A stretch of DNA of 38,840 nucleotides, from the NCBI GenBank assembly GCA_030696315.1, contig JAUYSM010000071.1, positions 1 through 38,840 on the forward strand, in the 5' to 3' direction. A program made the translations under genes and the position numbers. Shown in pieces: positions 28,126 through 35,232 of the stretch. The first letter of the stretch is position 1; the number at the start of each line of letters is the position of its first letter. Origin of the DNA: Pseudohongiella sp. GTDB taxonomy: Bacteria; Pseudomonadota; Gammaproteobacteria; Pseudomonadales; Pseudohongiellaceae. The notes under the pieces were generated by a model. The model was not told where the DNA came from, did no database searches, and was given only the letters and a program-made list of their open reading frames with translations.

Positions 28126-28882
28126 TGCCACGGTCGGCCATGTACTGCTTGGCCTCCGGGATGCTGTACTCACCAAAGTGAAAAATGCTGGCGGCCAGCA
28201 CGGCATCCGCACCGCCCTCCAGCACACCATCCACCAGATGTTGCAGATTGCCTACGCCACCTGATGCAATCACCGGCACGTCAACGGCATCACTGATGGC
28301 ACGGTTAAGTGCCAGGTCAAATCCGATTTTAGTGCCATCCCTGTCCATACTGGTCAACAGTATCTCGCCTGCGCCGTAACTCACCATTCTTTTTGCCCAT
28401 TCTATGGCATCCAGACCGGTGGGCTTGCGGCCACCATGCGTGAAGATTTCCCAACGATCAGGCTCACCTTCGGCACTGACTTTTTTGGCGTCCACCGCAA
28501 CCACAATACACTGCGATCCAAATTTTTCAGCGGCTTGCCGCACAAATTCCGGATTGGTCACTGCGGCGGTATTGATGGATACTTTGTCGGCACCTGCATT
28601 GAGCATGGTGCGGATATCTTCCAAAGTCCGGATACCCCCGCCCACGGTCAGCGGAATAAACACCTGTGAAGCAATCGCTTCCACAGTTTTTACCGTGGTC
28701 TCGCGGCCTTCATGGGACGCCGTGATATCCAGAAAGGTAATTTCATCTGCGCCCGCATCGCTGTAACGCCGGGCGATTTCAACCGGGTCACCCGCGTCGC
28801 GAATATCCAGAAATTTGACACCCTTGACCACGCGACCTTTGTCGCAATCAAGACAGGGGATAATACGTTTTGCCAGTGCCAT
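28109..28882 (-). CDS. hisF: Imidazole glycerol phosphate synthase cyclase subunit HisF
   Basis: 257 residues, normal for HisF. The start [18 protein letters not shown] carries the first catalytic Asp; the second is in [14 protein letters not shown] and I-A-S-G-G-V-G are the phosphate-binding turns of the TIM barrel. With HisH it makes imidazole glycerol phosphate and AICAR. It is the last gene of hisBHAF, 18 bases after hisA, and its 3' end overlaps yibQ. Confidence 0.98.
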   Translation of the reverse strand: MALAKRIIPCLDCDKGRVVKGVKFLDIRDAGDPVEIARRYSDAGADEITFLDITASHEGRETTVKTVEAIASQVFIPLTVGGGIRTLEDIRTMLNAGADKVSINTAAVTNPEFVRQAAEKFGSQCIVVAVDAKKVSAEGEPDRWEIFTHGGRKPTGLDAIEWAKRMVSYGAGEILLTSMDRDGTKIGFDLALNRAISDAVDVPVIASGGVGNLQHLVDGVLEGGADAVLAASIFHFGEYSIPEAKQYMADRGITMRL

Positions 28883-28900
28883 AAGCTGCCCCGTAACTGA

Positions 28901-29689
28901 TTACTGTTGGTCGCTGCGTTGTTGGTCGCCAGGTTGTTGGTCGCGGCGGTTTTCATCACAGTAGCGTTGTGCCGCTGCAAGATCCAGAGCGCCTTCGTAG
29001 ATGGCGCGCCCGGTAATTGCACCCATAATGCCCGCGCCGGTGTCTGTGTGCGCCACTTTCAGCAACTCTTCGATATCAGCCATCCGACTGACACCACCGG
29101 ATGCAATTACCGGAATGCTGGACGCACGTGCCAGTCGCAAGGTGGCTTCCACGTTGACGCCCTGCATCATGCCGTCGCGCGCGATATCGGTGTAAATGAT
29201 CGCTTCCACACCATCGTTAGCAAACTGACGGGCCAGATCAACCACATTGACAGTGGACACTTCAGCCCAGCCATCTGTAGCCACCCAGCCATCTTTGGCA
29301 TCGAGCCCCACAATTATCCGACCGGGAAAGGCCTTGCAGGCTTCCGCCACAAACGGCGGATGGCGCACGGCCTGAGTACCAATGATGACGTAACTGACAC
29401 CCACATTCAGATAGTACTCAATGGTTTTTAAGTCACGAATGCCCCCACCAATCTGCAAAGGCAGATCCGGATACGCCTTGGCAATCGCTTCCACAATCGC
29501 GCCATTAACAGGCTCGCCCACAAAGGCGCCATTCAGATCAACCAGATGCAAACGACGAGCGCCATGTGCACGCCAGTGGCCTGCGGTTTTGACCGGATCA
29601 TCAGAGAATACCGTCGAGTCTTCCATACGGCCCTGGCGCAAGCGCACACACTGGCCGTCTTTCAGATCAATTGCAGGAATTACCAGCAT
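28901..29689 (-). CDS. hisA: Phosphoribosylformimino-AICAR phosphate isomerase HisA
   Basis: 262 residues from ATG 29689, chosen for AAAGGAACAAC directly upstream and the family start [12 protein letters not shown]; a longer frame to 29731 is not needed. The two catalytic Asp are in P-A-I-D-L and V-G-L-D-A-K. Phosphate-binding turns G-G-G-I-R and A-S-G-G-V are present. It isomerises ProFAR to PRFAR, the HisF/HisH substrate. The protein is about 15 residues longer than usual because of a repeated DQQ tail. Confidence 0.97.
   Translation of the reverse strand: MLVIPAIDLKDGQCVRLRQGRMEDSTVFSDDPVKTAGHWRAHGARRLHLVDLNGAFVGEPVNGAIVEAIAKAYPDLPLQIGGGIRDLKTIEYYLNVGVSYVIIGTQAVRHPPFVAEACKAFPGRIIVGLDAKDGWVATDGWAEVSTVNVVDLARQFANDGVEAIIYTDIARDGMMQGVNVEATLRLARASSIPVIASGGVSRMADIEELLKVAHTDTGAGIMGAITGRAIYEGALDLAAAQRYCDENRRDQQPGDQQRSDQQ
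28905..28944 (-). repeat. 15-bp tandem repeat at the 3' end of hisA
   Basis: TGTTGGTCGC occurs at 28905, 28920 and 28935 on the plus strand, a period of 15 bases. In HisA it encodes a C-terminal tail of three five-residue units ending DQQ ([15 protein letters not shown]). This tail lengthens HisA beyond its normal end. Confidence 0.8.
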
Positions 29690-29711
29690 TGTTGTTCCTT
29701 TATAGCAGTTT

Positions 29712-30371
29712 CTATTGATGGCACTGACCATTCCAGGCCAGAAAATTTCTCAACAATTGCAGACCACAATGCTGACTTTTTTCCGGGTGAAACTGGACAG
29801 CAAACAGCGAATCTTTGCTTAAGGCCGCAGCAAAGGCATGACCGTACTCAGTCTCGCCGGCCAGTTGGTTTTTATCGGTGGGCTCAACAAAATAACTGTG
29901 CACAAAGTAGAAACGACTGTTGTCATCAATGCCTTGCCACAAGGGGTGCGCCTGGGTCTGACGCACGTTATTCCAACCCATATGCGGCACCTTCAGGCGA
30001 TTGCCATCGGTATCAAGCAAGGTACCAGAGCCGCCAAAACGTCTGACGCTGCCCGGCAACAAGCCCAGGCAAGGTACATATCCATTTTCATCACTGGATT
30101 GCATCAAGGCCTGCATCCCCACACAGATCGCAAGCACCGGTTTGCCTGAGGCAACAGCGTCTCGCACGATGTGATCAATGCCCAGTCTGAGAATTTCGGC
30201 CATACAGTCGCGAATAGCACCCACACCGGGGAATACAATGCGATCGGCGCTCAGAATGCGGCTGGCATCACTGGTGATATCCACCTGAACGTCACTGCCC
30301 AGACTTTCAAGCGCTTTTGACACGGAATGTAAATTACCCATCCCGTAATCAATAACTGCAACTCTATTCAT
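29712..30371 (-). CDS. hisH: Imidazole glycerol phosphate synthase glutaminase subunit HisH
   Basis: 219 residues from ATG 30371 ([16 protein letters not shown]); an upstream TTG would add 12 atypical residues. The class I glutamine amidotransferase triad is present: Cys in A-I-C-V-G-M-Q, and His and Glu in Q-F-H-P-E-K-S. It supplies ammonia to HisF. It lies 59 bases after hisB and 22 before hisA. Confidence 0.97.
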   Translation of the reverse strand: MNRVAVIDYGMGNLHSVSKALESLGSDVQVDITSDASRILSADRIVFPGVGAIRDCMAEILRLGIDHIVRDAVASGKPVLAICVGMQALMQSSDENGYVPCLGLLPGSVRRFGGSGTLLDTDGNRLKVPHMGWNNVRQTQAHPLWQGIDDNSRFYFVHSYFVEPTDKNQLAGETEYGHAFAAALSKDSLFAVQFHPEKSQHCGLQLLRNFLAWNGQCHQ

Positions 30372-30430
30372 GATTGCTTGATCCTGTGCGGCAACTGATT
30401 TTGACAATCATGCTGCCACACATCTTTATC

Positions 30431-31033
30431 TCAGAGACTGCCCTTGGTGGACGGGATAACGTTGGCACTGCGCGGGTCGATTTCCATCGCCATCCGCAAA
30501 GCCCGGCCAAACGCTTTGAATACGGTTTCAGCCTGGTGGTGCGTATTGTGACCACGCAGATTGTCTATGTGCAGGGTAATCAAGGCGTGATTTACAAACC
30601 CTTGAAAAAACTCATAAAACAGATCTACATCAAAGCCGCCCACCGAGCCACGCGTATACGGCACGTGATACTCAAGACCAGGCCGGCCAGAGAAATCGAT
30701 GACCACACGCGACAAGGCCTCATCAAGTGGCACATAGGCATGCCCGTAACGACGGATACCTTTGCGATCCAGCGCTTTGTTAAACGCCTGGCCCAGCGTG
30801 ATACCCAGATCTTCCACCGTGTGGTGAGCATCAATCTCAAGATCACCTACTGCATGAATATCCATGTCGATCAAACCATGGCGAGCCACCTGATCCAGCA
30901 TGTGATCAAGAAAAGGCACACCCGTCTGGCACTTGAACATGCCGGAGCCATCAAGGTTAACGCTGACACGAATCTGCGTTTCTTTGGTATTACGCTCTAC
31001 GGTAGCCTGACGATTTAATGGCTGATCAGTCAT
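30431..31033 (-). CDS. hisB: Imidazoleglycerol-phosphate dehydratase HisB (monofunctional)
   Basis: 200 residues from ATG 31033 with AGGA 9 bases upstream. It has the duplicated metal-binding patterns D-A-H-H-T-V-E-D and G-H-N-T-H-H-Q-A-E, plus [11 protein letters not shown]. It lacks the phosphatase domain that is fused in E. coli HisB, so histidinol-phosphate phosphatase must be encoded elsewhere. It dehydrates imidazoleglycerol phosphate using manganese. It is the first gene of this his operon. Confidence 0.97.
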   Translation of the reverse strand: MTDQPLNRQATVERNTKETQIRVSVNLDGSGMFKCQTGVPFLDHMLDQVARHGLIDMDIHAVGDLEIDAHHTVEDLGITLGQAFNKALDRKGIRRYGHAYVPLDEALSRVVIDFSGRPGLEYHVPYTRGSVGGFDVDLFYEFFQGFVNHALITLHIDNLRGHNTHHQAETVFKAFGRALRMAMEIDPRSANVIPSTKGSL

Positions 31034-31079
31034 TGATAGTATCCTGATAGTTGTTGCTGGAAGACGGCAGCGCGGCGGC

Positions 31080-31085
31080 ATTATA
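31080..31085 (-). promoter_or_regulatory. Candidate -10 box for hisBHAF
   Basis: A perfect TATAAT on the minus strand lies 47 bases before the hisB ATG, in the gap that separates hisB from the divergent asmA gene. The -35 position shows no good match. No histidine-rich leader peptide or attenuator was found in the leader. Confidence 0.4.
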
Positions 31086-31185
31086 CGCCTGCATTGCGCT
31101 TATCGGCCAGCATGTCGCGTCGGCGGTGCATTGACTCGCTCAATCCGTTACACTTTTCAGCAGTCTGCGCCAGTGAGGTAATGCC

Positions 31186-33177
31186 ATGAGCAAGTTATTA
31201 AAAATTCTGATTATTGCCGTTGCCGGCATCGTTGTACTTGCGGTGGGATTAGTGGTTGTTCTGCTCACCGTCATTGATCCAAATCGTTACCGCAGCGCCT
31301 TGGAAAACACAGTAGCACAGCAATCAGGGCTGCAGCTGCAGATTGCGGGCGACATGGGCTGGACGTTCCGCCCGGTGTTTGGCCTGAGCATTCAGGATGT
31401 GCGCCTTCGTAACCCCGACAGCCCACAGGAACTGGCGTCATTTTCGACCATTTCCTTGCGCGTTGATCCTGCCGGCCTGTTTCGCAGCGAATTGAACATT
31501 GAAGAATTTCTGGCAGAAAATCTGCATATCAACTGGATTGTCGACAGCCAGGGCCAAAGCAACTGGCCGGCCGCAGGCTCAGATAATGCCGCCGTGGTCG
31601 TCGAGCCTGGCAGTGCCGAGTTGCCTATTGCTGTCAATATCAGGCAAATCCGGATCAGCAACGCCAGCCTGTCTGTCCAGAATCTGCAAAACGGCACAAA
31701 CATGACCGTGCAAAACATCAACCTGGTCAGCAGCGACACCAATCTTGAGAACCGCCCTTTTGCCTTATCGCTTTTGATGGAACTGGTTGACTACGCAGGT
31801 AACGGCAATCTGTCCCTGGCAATGGAGACCACGGCCAAAGTGGACTACAACGCCGCCACCCTGGCCTTAGACGCACTGAAACTTGACCTCAGCCCATTAA
31901 GCTTGAGTGGCAATTTGGCAGTTACCAACTTCCTCACCGACCCAAGCTGGAACGTCAATCTACGCAGCAACACCTTTCCCTTGCCGCACTTGCTGGCCAA
32001 CTTTGTCAGCAGTGATGAAAGCGCCCTGCCCCCACCCAATCAGCAACAACTCACCATTCATCAGTTGATGGCAAACGGCGACGCCAGCGGCTTGAGACTT
32101 GAAACCCTTGAGCTGGGCCTCGGTGGCGCGCAAGAAGACCGTGTTTCACTGGAAGGCGACATCAACTACGCACAAACCAACCGCCCCTTGCGAATCGGAT
32201 ACGAATTGAGCAGTGCCGCACTTGATCTGGATGCATGGTTACCCCCAGCCCCCGAAGTCACTGAAGAGGACCCGGCCGAGCCCGCACCGGATATCGAGCT
32301 GCCCATGGATTTGTTGCGAAGTATGAACGTCAGAGGAGCGCACAGCATCAACTCACTGACGCTTGCTGGCCTGCAGTTTTCGCCCTTACAGTTTGGGCTG
32401 GTGCTGGAAAACGGCCAGTTAAACCTCGACACCCAGTCCGTAGGGTTTTATGGGGGCGACCTGGACATGACCGTCAGACTGAACGCCAGAAACTCACCTG
32501 CACAACTGGCGATGACCAGCGAACTTTCCAACATCAACGCCGCCACCTTAAGCGCCGACATGCCACGCCTGAACTTTTTTACCGGCCGCTTTGATCTGAA
32601 CACCACCCATGTCATGAGTGGCAACAGCGTCAATGCGCTGATGGACAGCATCACGGGCAGCAGCCGGGTTCAGCTCAGCGAAAGTTCGGTCAACATCGCC
32701 ATGTTGAAACAGGTGTTCTCGGCAATTTCCGTGCTCAGCCCCAGCGGCGACATGGCCTCGGCCTGGCCCGATGTGGTGCAAATCAACAACACCGAAGCCG
32801 TGCTGAATTTCTCCAACGGCATAAACAGCGGCCAGGAATTCGCCATGCGCCTGGATAACTTTGACATTGCCGGCACCGGTGGCATCAATCTTCAGGAAGG
32901 CAGCTTTGACTACCAACTCGCCTTCACCGTGTTGGGAGAACCTGCACCGCAATCCATCCGCGTGAATGAAAACTACCAGAATGTTGCCTGGCCCATTCGC
33001 TGCGACGCTGCATTCACCGACTCACCGGTCAGGTATTGCAGCCCAGACCTGCAGCGCGTACGCGAGGTCTTTGCACAAATAGCACGAGGTGAGATCGAAC
33101 GACGTGCGACCGATGTGATCGGTGAGCAGGTAGATCGTGTACGTGACCGTTTGCGAAATCTACTACCAACACCATGA
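31186..33177 (+). CDS. asmA: AsmA family protein
   Basis: 663 residues. One N-terminal membrane helix (about 4-30) is followed by D-P-N-R-Y-R and the AsmA N-terminal beta domain (G-D-M-G-W-T-F-R-P-V-F-G-L-S-I). A long beta-rich middle and the conserved AsmA C-terminal part follow. AsmA-like proteins form periplasmic lipid-transfer grooves that affect outer-membrane make-up. GAGG lies 8 bases before the ATG. Its end overlaps mutY as ATGA, an arrangement common in related bacteria. Confidence 0.92.
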   Translation: MSKLLKILIIAVAGIVVLAVGLVVVLLTVIDPNRYRSALENTVAQQSGLQLQIAGDMGWTFRPVFGLSIQDVRLRNPDSPQELASFSTISLRVDPAGLFRSELNIEEFLAENLHINWIVDSQGQSNWPAAGSDNAAVVVEPGSAELPIAVNIRQIRISNASLSVQNLQNGTNMTVQNINLVSSDTNLENRPFALSLLMELVDYAGNGNLSLAMETTAKVDYNAATLALDALKLDLSPLSLSGNLAVTNFLTDPSWNVNLRSNTFPLPHLLANFVSSDESALPPPNQQQLTIHQLMANGDASGLRLETLELGLGGAQEDRVSLEGDINYAQTNRPLRIGYELSSAALDLDAWLPPAPEVTEEDPAEPAPDIELPMDLLRSMNVRGAHSINSLTLAGLQFSPLQFGLVLENGQLNLDTQSVGFYGGDLDMTVRLNARNSPAQLAMTSELSNINAATLSADMPRLNFFTGRFDLNTTHVMSGNSVNALMDSITGSSRVQLSESSVNIAMLKQVFSAISVLSPSGDMASAWPDVVQINNTEAVLNFSNGINSGQEFAMRLDNFDIAGTGGINLQEGSFDYQLAFTVLGEPAPQSIRVNENYQNVAWPIRCDAAFTDSPVRYCSPDLQRVREVFAQIARGEIERRATDVIGEQVDRVRDRLRNLLPTP

Positions 33178-34241
33178 CAGACACGGCCGTTACCCCGCTT
33201 GACCCGGCCAAGGTGCTGGCATGGTTTCATGAGCACGGACGCCATGACTTACCCTGGCAACACGACACCACACCCTACCGGGTGTGGGTGTCAGAAATCA
33301 TGCTGCAACAAACCCAGGTCGGCACCGTTATCCCCTACTACCAACGGTTTATGCAGCGCTTCCCCTTTTTGCAGACATTGGCCGCAGCACCCATTGATGA
33401 CGTGCTGCACCTGTGGACCGGCCTTGGCTACTACGCAAGGGCTCGCAATCTGCACAAAACCGCCCAGCTGGTGTGTTCTGAACATGGTGGAGAATTCCCG
33501 CCATCGCAGGACCAGCTGGAGAACCTGCCCGGCATCGGCCGATCAACAGCAGGCGCCATCCTCTCGTTGAGCATGGGGCAACGCGGCGTGATTCTGGATG
33601 GCAACGTCAAACGCGTGTTATGCCGCTACTACGCCATCCAACGCTGGTCCGGCGACAACCAGACTCAAAAAACACTGTGGGAACTCGCCGAACAATCAAC
33701 ACCATCGCAGCAGTTTGCCCAATACACCCAAGCCATGATGGATCTGGGCGCAACCCTGTGCACCCGCAGCAAACCCAACTGCGCAAAGTGCCCACTCAGC
33801 ACCTCCTGCCAGGCGCTCGCACTCAACCTTGTGAACAAACTACCTGTCAGCAAACCCCGCAAAACCCTGCCAACCAGACCGGTTTATATGTTGTTGCTGC
33901 AAAACAATGACCAACAGGTGCTGCTGGAACAGCGCCCCGCCAACGGCATCTGGGGCGGCCTCTGGAGCCTGCCCGAATTCACAGCACTAGACGCCCTGCA
34001 AACCTGGGCCAACTCAAAACACGCCACACTCCAACACGCCTGGCCCATCACCCGCCACACCTTCAGCCACTTTCACATGGACATTACCCCAGTGCCCGCC
34101 ACACTGAACCATCACGGGATAGCCGACCTGCAAACAGGTCTATGCTGGTACCCCCTGGACCAATCCGTTAACGTAGGCCTCGCCGCACCGGTAAAAAAAC
34201 TCTTGCAACAACTGGCAGTATCTTCACAAGATGCACAATAA
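33174..34241 (+). CDS. mutY: A/G-specific adenine DNA glycosylase MutY
   Basis: 355 residues, the family norm. The catalytic Glu is E41 in S-E-I-M-L-Q-Q-T-Q-V; the HhH motif L-P-G-I-G-R-S-T-A-G-A is followed by the catalytic Asp in I-L-D-G-N-V-K-R-V. The four Cys of the iron-sulfur loop fit C-x6-C-x2-C-x5-C. A C-terminal NUDIX-like domain (about 230-350) recognises 8-oxoguanine. It removes adenine paired with oxidised guanine. It overlaps asmA by four bases and precedes yggX. Confidence 0.98.
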   Translation: MTDTAVTPLDPAKVLAWFHEHGRHDLPWQHDTTPYRVWVSEIMLQQTQVGTVIPYYQRFMQRFPFLQTLAAAPIDDVLHLWTGLGYYARARNLHKTAQLVCSEHGGEFPPSQDQLENLPGIGRSTAGAILSLSMGQRGVILDGNVKRVLCRYYAIQRWSGDNQTQKTLWELAEQSTPSQQFAQYTQAMMDLGATLCTRSKPNCAKCPLSTSCQALALNLVNKLPVSKPRKTLPTRPVYMLLLQNNDQQVLLEQRPANGIWGGLWSLPEFTALDALQTWANSKHATLQHAWPITRHTFSHFHMDITPVPATLNHHGIADLQTGLCWYPLDQSVNVGLAAPVKKLLQQLAVSSQDAQ

Positions 34242-34277
34242 TTTCTGATCAGCACCCCCCTTTTTGAAGAGCAAACT

Positions 34278-34556
34278 ATGACCCGCACCGTTTTCTGTAA
34301 AAAGCTCCAACAAGAACTGCCCGGTCTACCCACTCCACCCTACCCCGGCGAAAAAGGTCGTTTTATCTACGAAAACATCTCCGCCCAAGCCTGGCAAGAC
34401 TGGCAGAAACAACAAGTTATGCTCATAAACGAAAAACATCTCAGCATGGCCTCAGCCGACGACCGCCGATATCTGACCGAACAAATGGACCGCTTTCTCA
34501 CCAACCAAGACTTCGAGACCGCCAGCGGCTACGTCCCACCCGAGACTGATTCCTGA
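34278..34556 (+). CDS. yggX: Fe(2+)-trafficking protein YggX
   Basis: 92 residues, normal length. It opens T-R-T-V-F-C-K-K-L, keeping the conserved Cys, and contains P-P-Y-P-G and H-L-S-M-A-S-A-D-D-R-R-Y-L, both typical. YggX protects iron-sulfur enzymes and takes part in iron handling in the cytoplasm. The mutY-yggX pair is conserved in gammaproteobacteria and links DNA oxidative repair with iron protection. Confidence 0.97.
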   Translation: MTRTVFCKKLQQELPGLPTPPYPGEKGRFIYENISAQAWQDWQKQQVMLINEKHLSMASADDRRYLTEQMDRFLTNQDFETASGYVPPETDS

Positions 34557-34602
34557 GCCACCCAAGCCACAATTAACTTCCACTAAAGTTTAATTCACAG
34601 GC

Positions 34603-34631
34603 TTGACTCGGAGCGCGGCAACGGTTTTAAT
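34603..34631 (+). promoter_or_regulatory. Sigma-70 promoter of tRNA-Phe
   Basis: TTGACT (34603-34608) and TTTAAT (34626-34631) are separated by exactly 17 bases; each matches consensus at five of six positions. The bases just after the -10 box are GC-rich (ACGCGCC), the discriminator type found at stable-RNA promoters under stringent control. The start would fall near 34638, about 38 bases before the tRNA. Confidence 0.8.
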
Positions 34632-34675
34632 ACGCGCCTTGTCGCCGGGCCAACCGCCCGAACACACAAAAAAAT

Positions 34676-34751
34676 GCCCAGGTAGCTCAGTTGGTAGAGC
34701 AGAGGATTGAAAATCCTCGTGTCGGTGGTTCGATTCCGCCCCTGGGCACCA
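34676..34751 (+). tRNA. tRNA-Phe (anticodon GAA)
   Basis: 76 bases with an encoded CCA end. The acceptor arms GCCCAGG and CCTGGGC pair perfectly; GGTAGCTCAGTTGG is the D-arm, AGGATTGAAAATCCT the anticodon arm with GAA, and GGTTCGATTCC the T-arm core. It has its own promoter and terminator. tRNA genes are common anchoring points for accessory DNA, and the A/T-rich cassette region begins about 440 bases downstream. Confidence 0.98.
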
Positions 34752-34756
34752 TACAT

Positions 34757-34785
34757 AAAAGCCTCGCGTCAGCGGGGCTTTTTTT
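34757..34785 (+). terminator. Intrinsic terminator of tRNA-Phe
   Basis: An 11-bp stem (AAAAGCCTCGC, 34757-34767, against GCGGGGCTTTT, 34772-34782, with one T-G pair) closes a four-base loop and runs into a T-tract to 34785. It begins 5 bases after the tRNA CCA. Confidence 0.92.
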
Positions 34786-34807
34786 ATGGTGAACTGGGGA
34801 CGGATGA

Positions 34808-34924
34808 GAACCACCGATGTGGTTCGATAAATTGCGCCAGCAATTTACAACGAGCGCGCCAGCGCGAAGCCCGCAGGGGACAAACAGCCAACAAGGCTGT
34901 TTGGATTATTCCGCACCGGTGGTT
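34808..34924 (+). repeat. Cluster of short perfect hairpins downstream of tRNA-Phe
   Basis: Four inverted repeats stand in a row: GAACCAC/GTGGTTC (34808-34825), TAAATTGC/GCAATTTA (34828-34847), GCGC/GCGC (34854-34865) and CAAACAGCC/GGCTGTTTG (34881-34903). Loops are 4-5 bases, two of them GCCA. An outer pair, AACCACCG (34809-34816) and CGGTGGTT (34917-34924), could enclose the whole cluster. It has no plausible protein. It may be a structured RNA after the tRNA or a mosaic of palindromic repeats. Confidence 0.7.
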
Positions 34925-34929
34925 GACGA

Positions 34930-35186
34930 GCTCTTCATCCTGCCGAAGCTAAGCAACCTGCCCAAATGGCTAATTGCCTTTTAAAGCTACTGATCTGATG
35001 CTGTTGGGTAATACCTATGCGTGATCGATTTTCCAGATTGGCGGCTGCACATTGATCAGCGTGCAGTATCGGCAACATTCCCAAATATTTCAGGGATACA
35101 GCCAGTTACTAATGGCGCTTGAGAAAATGCTCAATTGGGATATCGTGTGGGGAAACCTGAATTCTGTGCGGGCACAGGATACAAAT
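34930..35186. other. Gene-free stretch before the helicase-nuclease gene
   Basis: No convincing gene or full attC site is seen. It contains inverted repeats CTGCAC/GTGCAG (35045-35066) and ATTCTGTGC/GCACAGGAT (35161-35180, one wobble). The promoter for the helicase gene is expected here, but no good -35/-10 pair was found. Confidence 0.45.
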
Positions 35187-35193
35187 GTTATGT
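35187..35193 (+). other. Possible left recombination point of the first integron cassette
   Basis: GTTATGT differs at one base from the GTTATGC boxes that end both attC sites downstream. It lies 39 bases before the helicase start, where a cassette boundary (attI core or remains of an older attC) would be expected. No matching left half-site is seen within 150 bases upstream, so this is tentative. Confidence 0.35.
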
Positions 35194-35232
35194 CAGATTA
35201 GCCTCTGCCACATGCGATAGACAAGGAACAGC

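Noticed and set aside
31131-31155. TTGACT ... TACACT as the asmA promoter
   Set aside because: The spacer is only 12 bases, too short for sigma-70.
34725-34828. Repeat of GTGGTTCGAT in the tRNA T-arm and downstream as an island attachment pair
   Set aside because: Ten bases are too few, and the second copy lies inside a hairpin; no tyrosine integrase gene is present.
34707-34952. An 81-residue open frame starting inside tRNA-Phe
   Set aside because: It overlaps the tRNA, its terminator and the hairpin cluster, and has no ribosome binding site.
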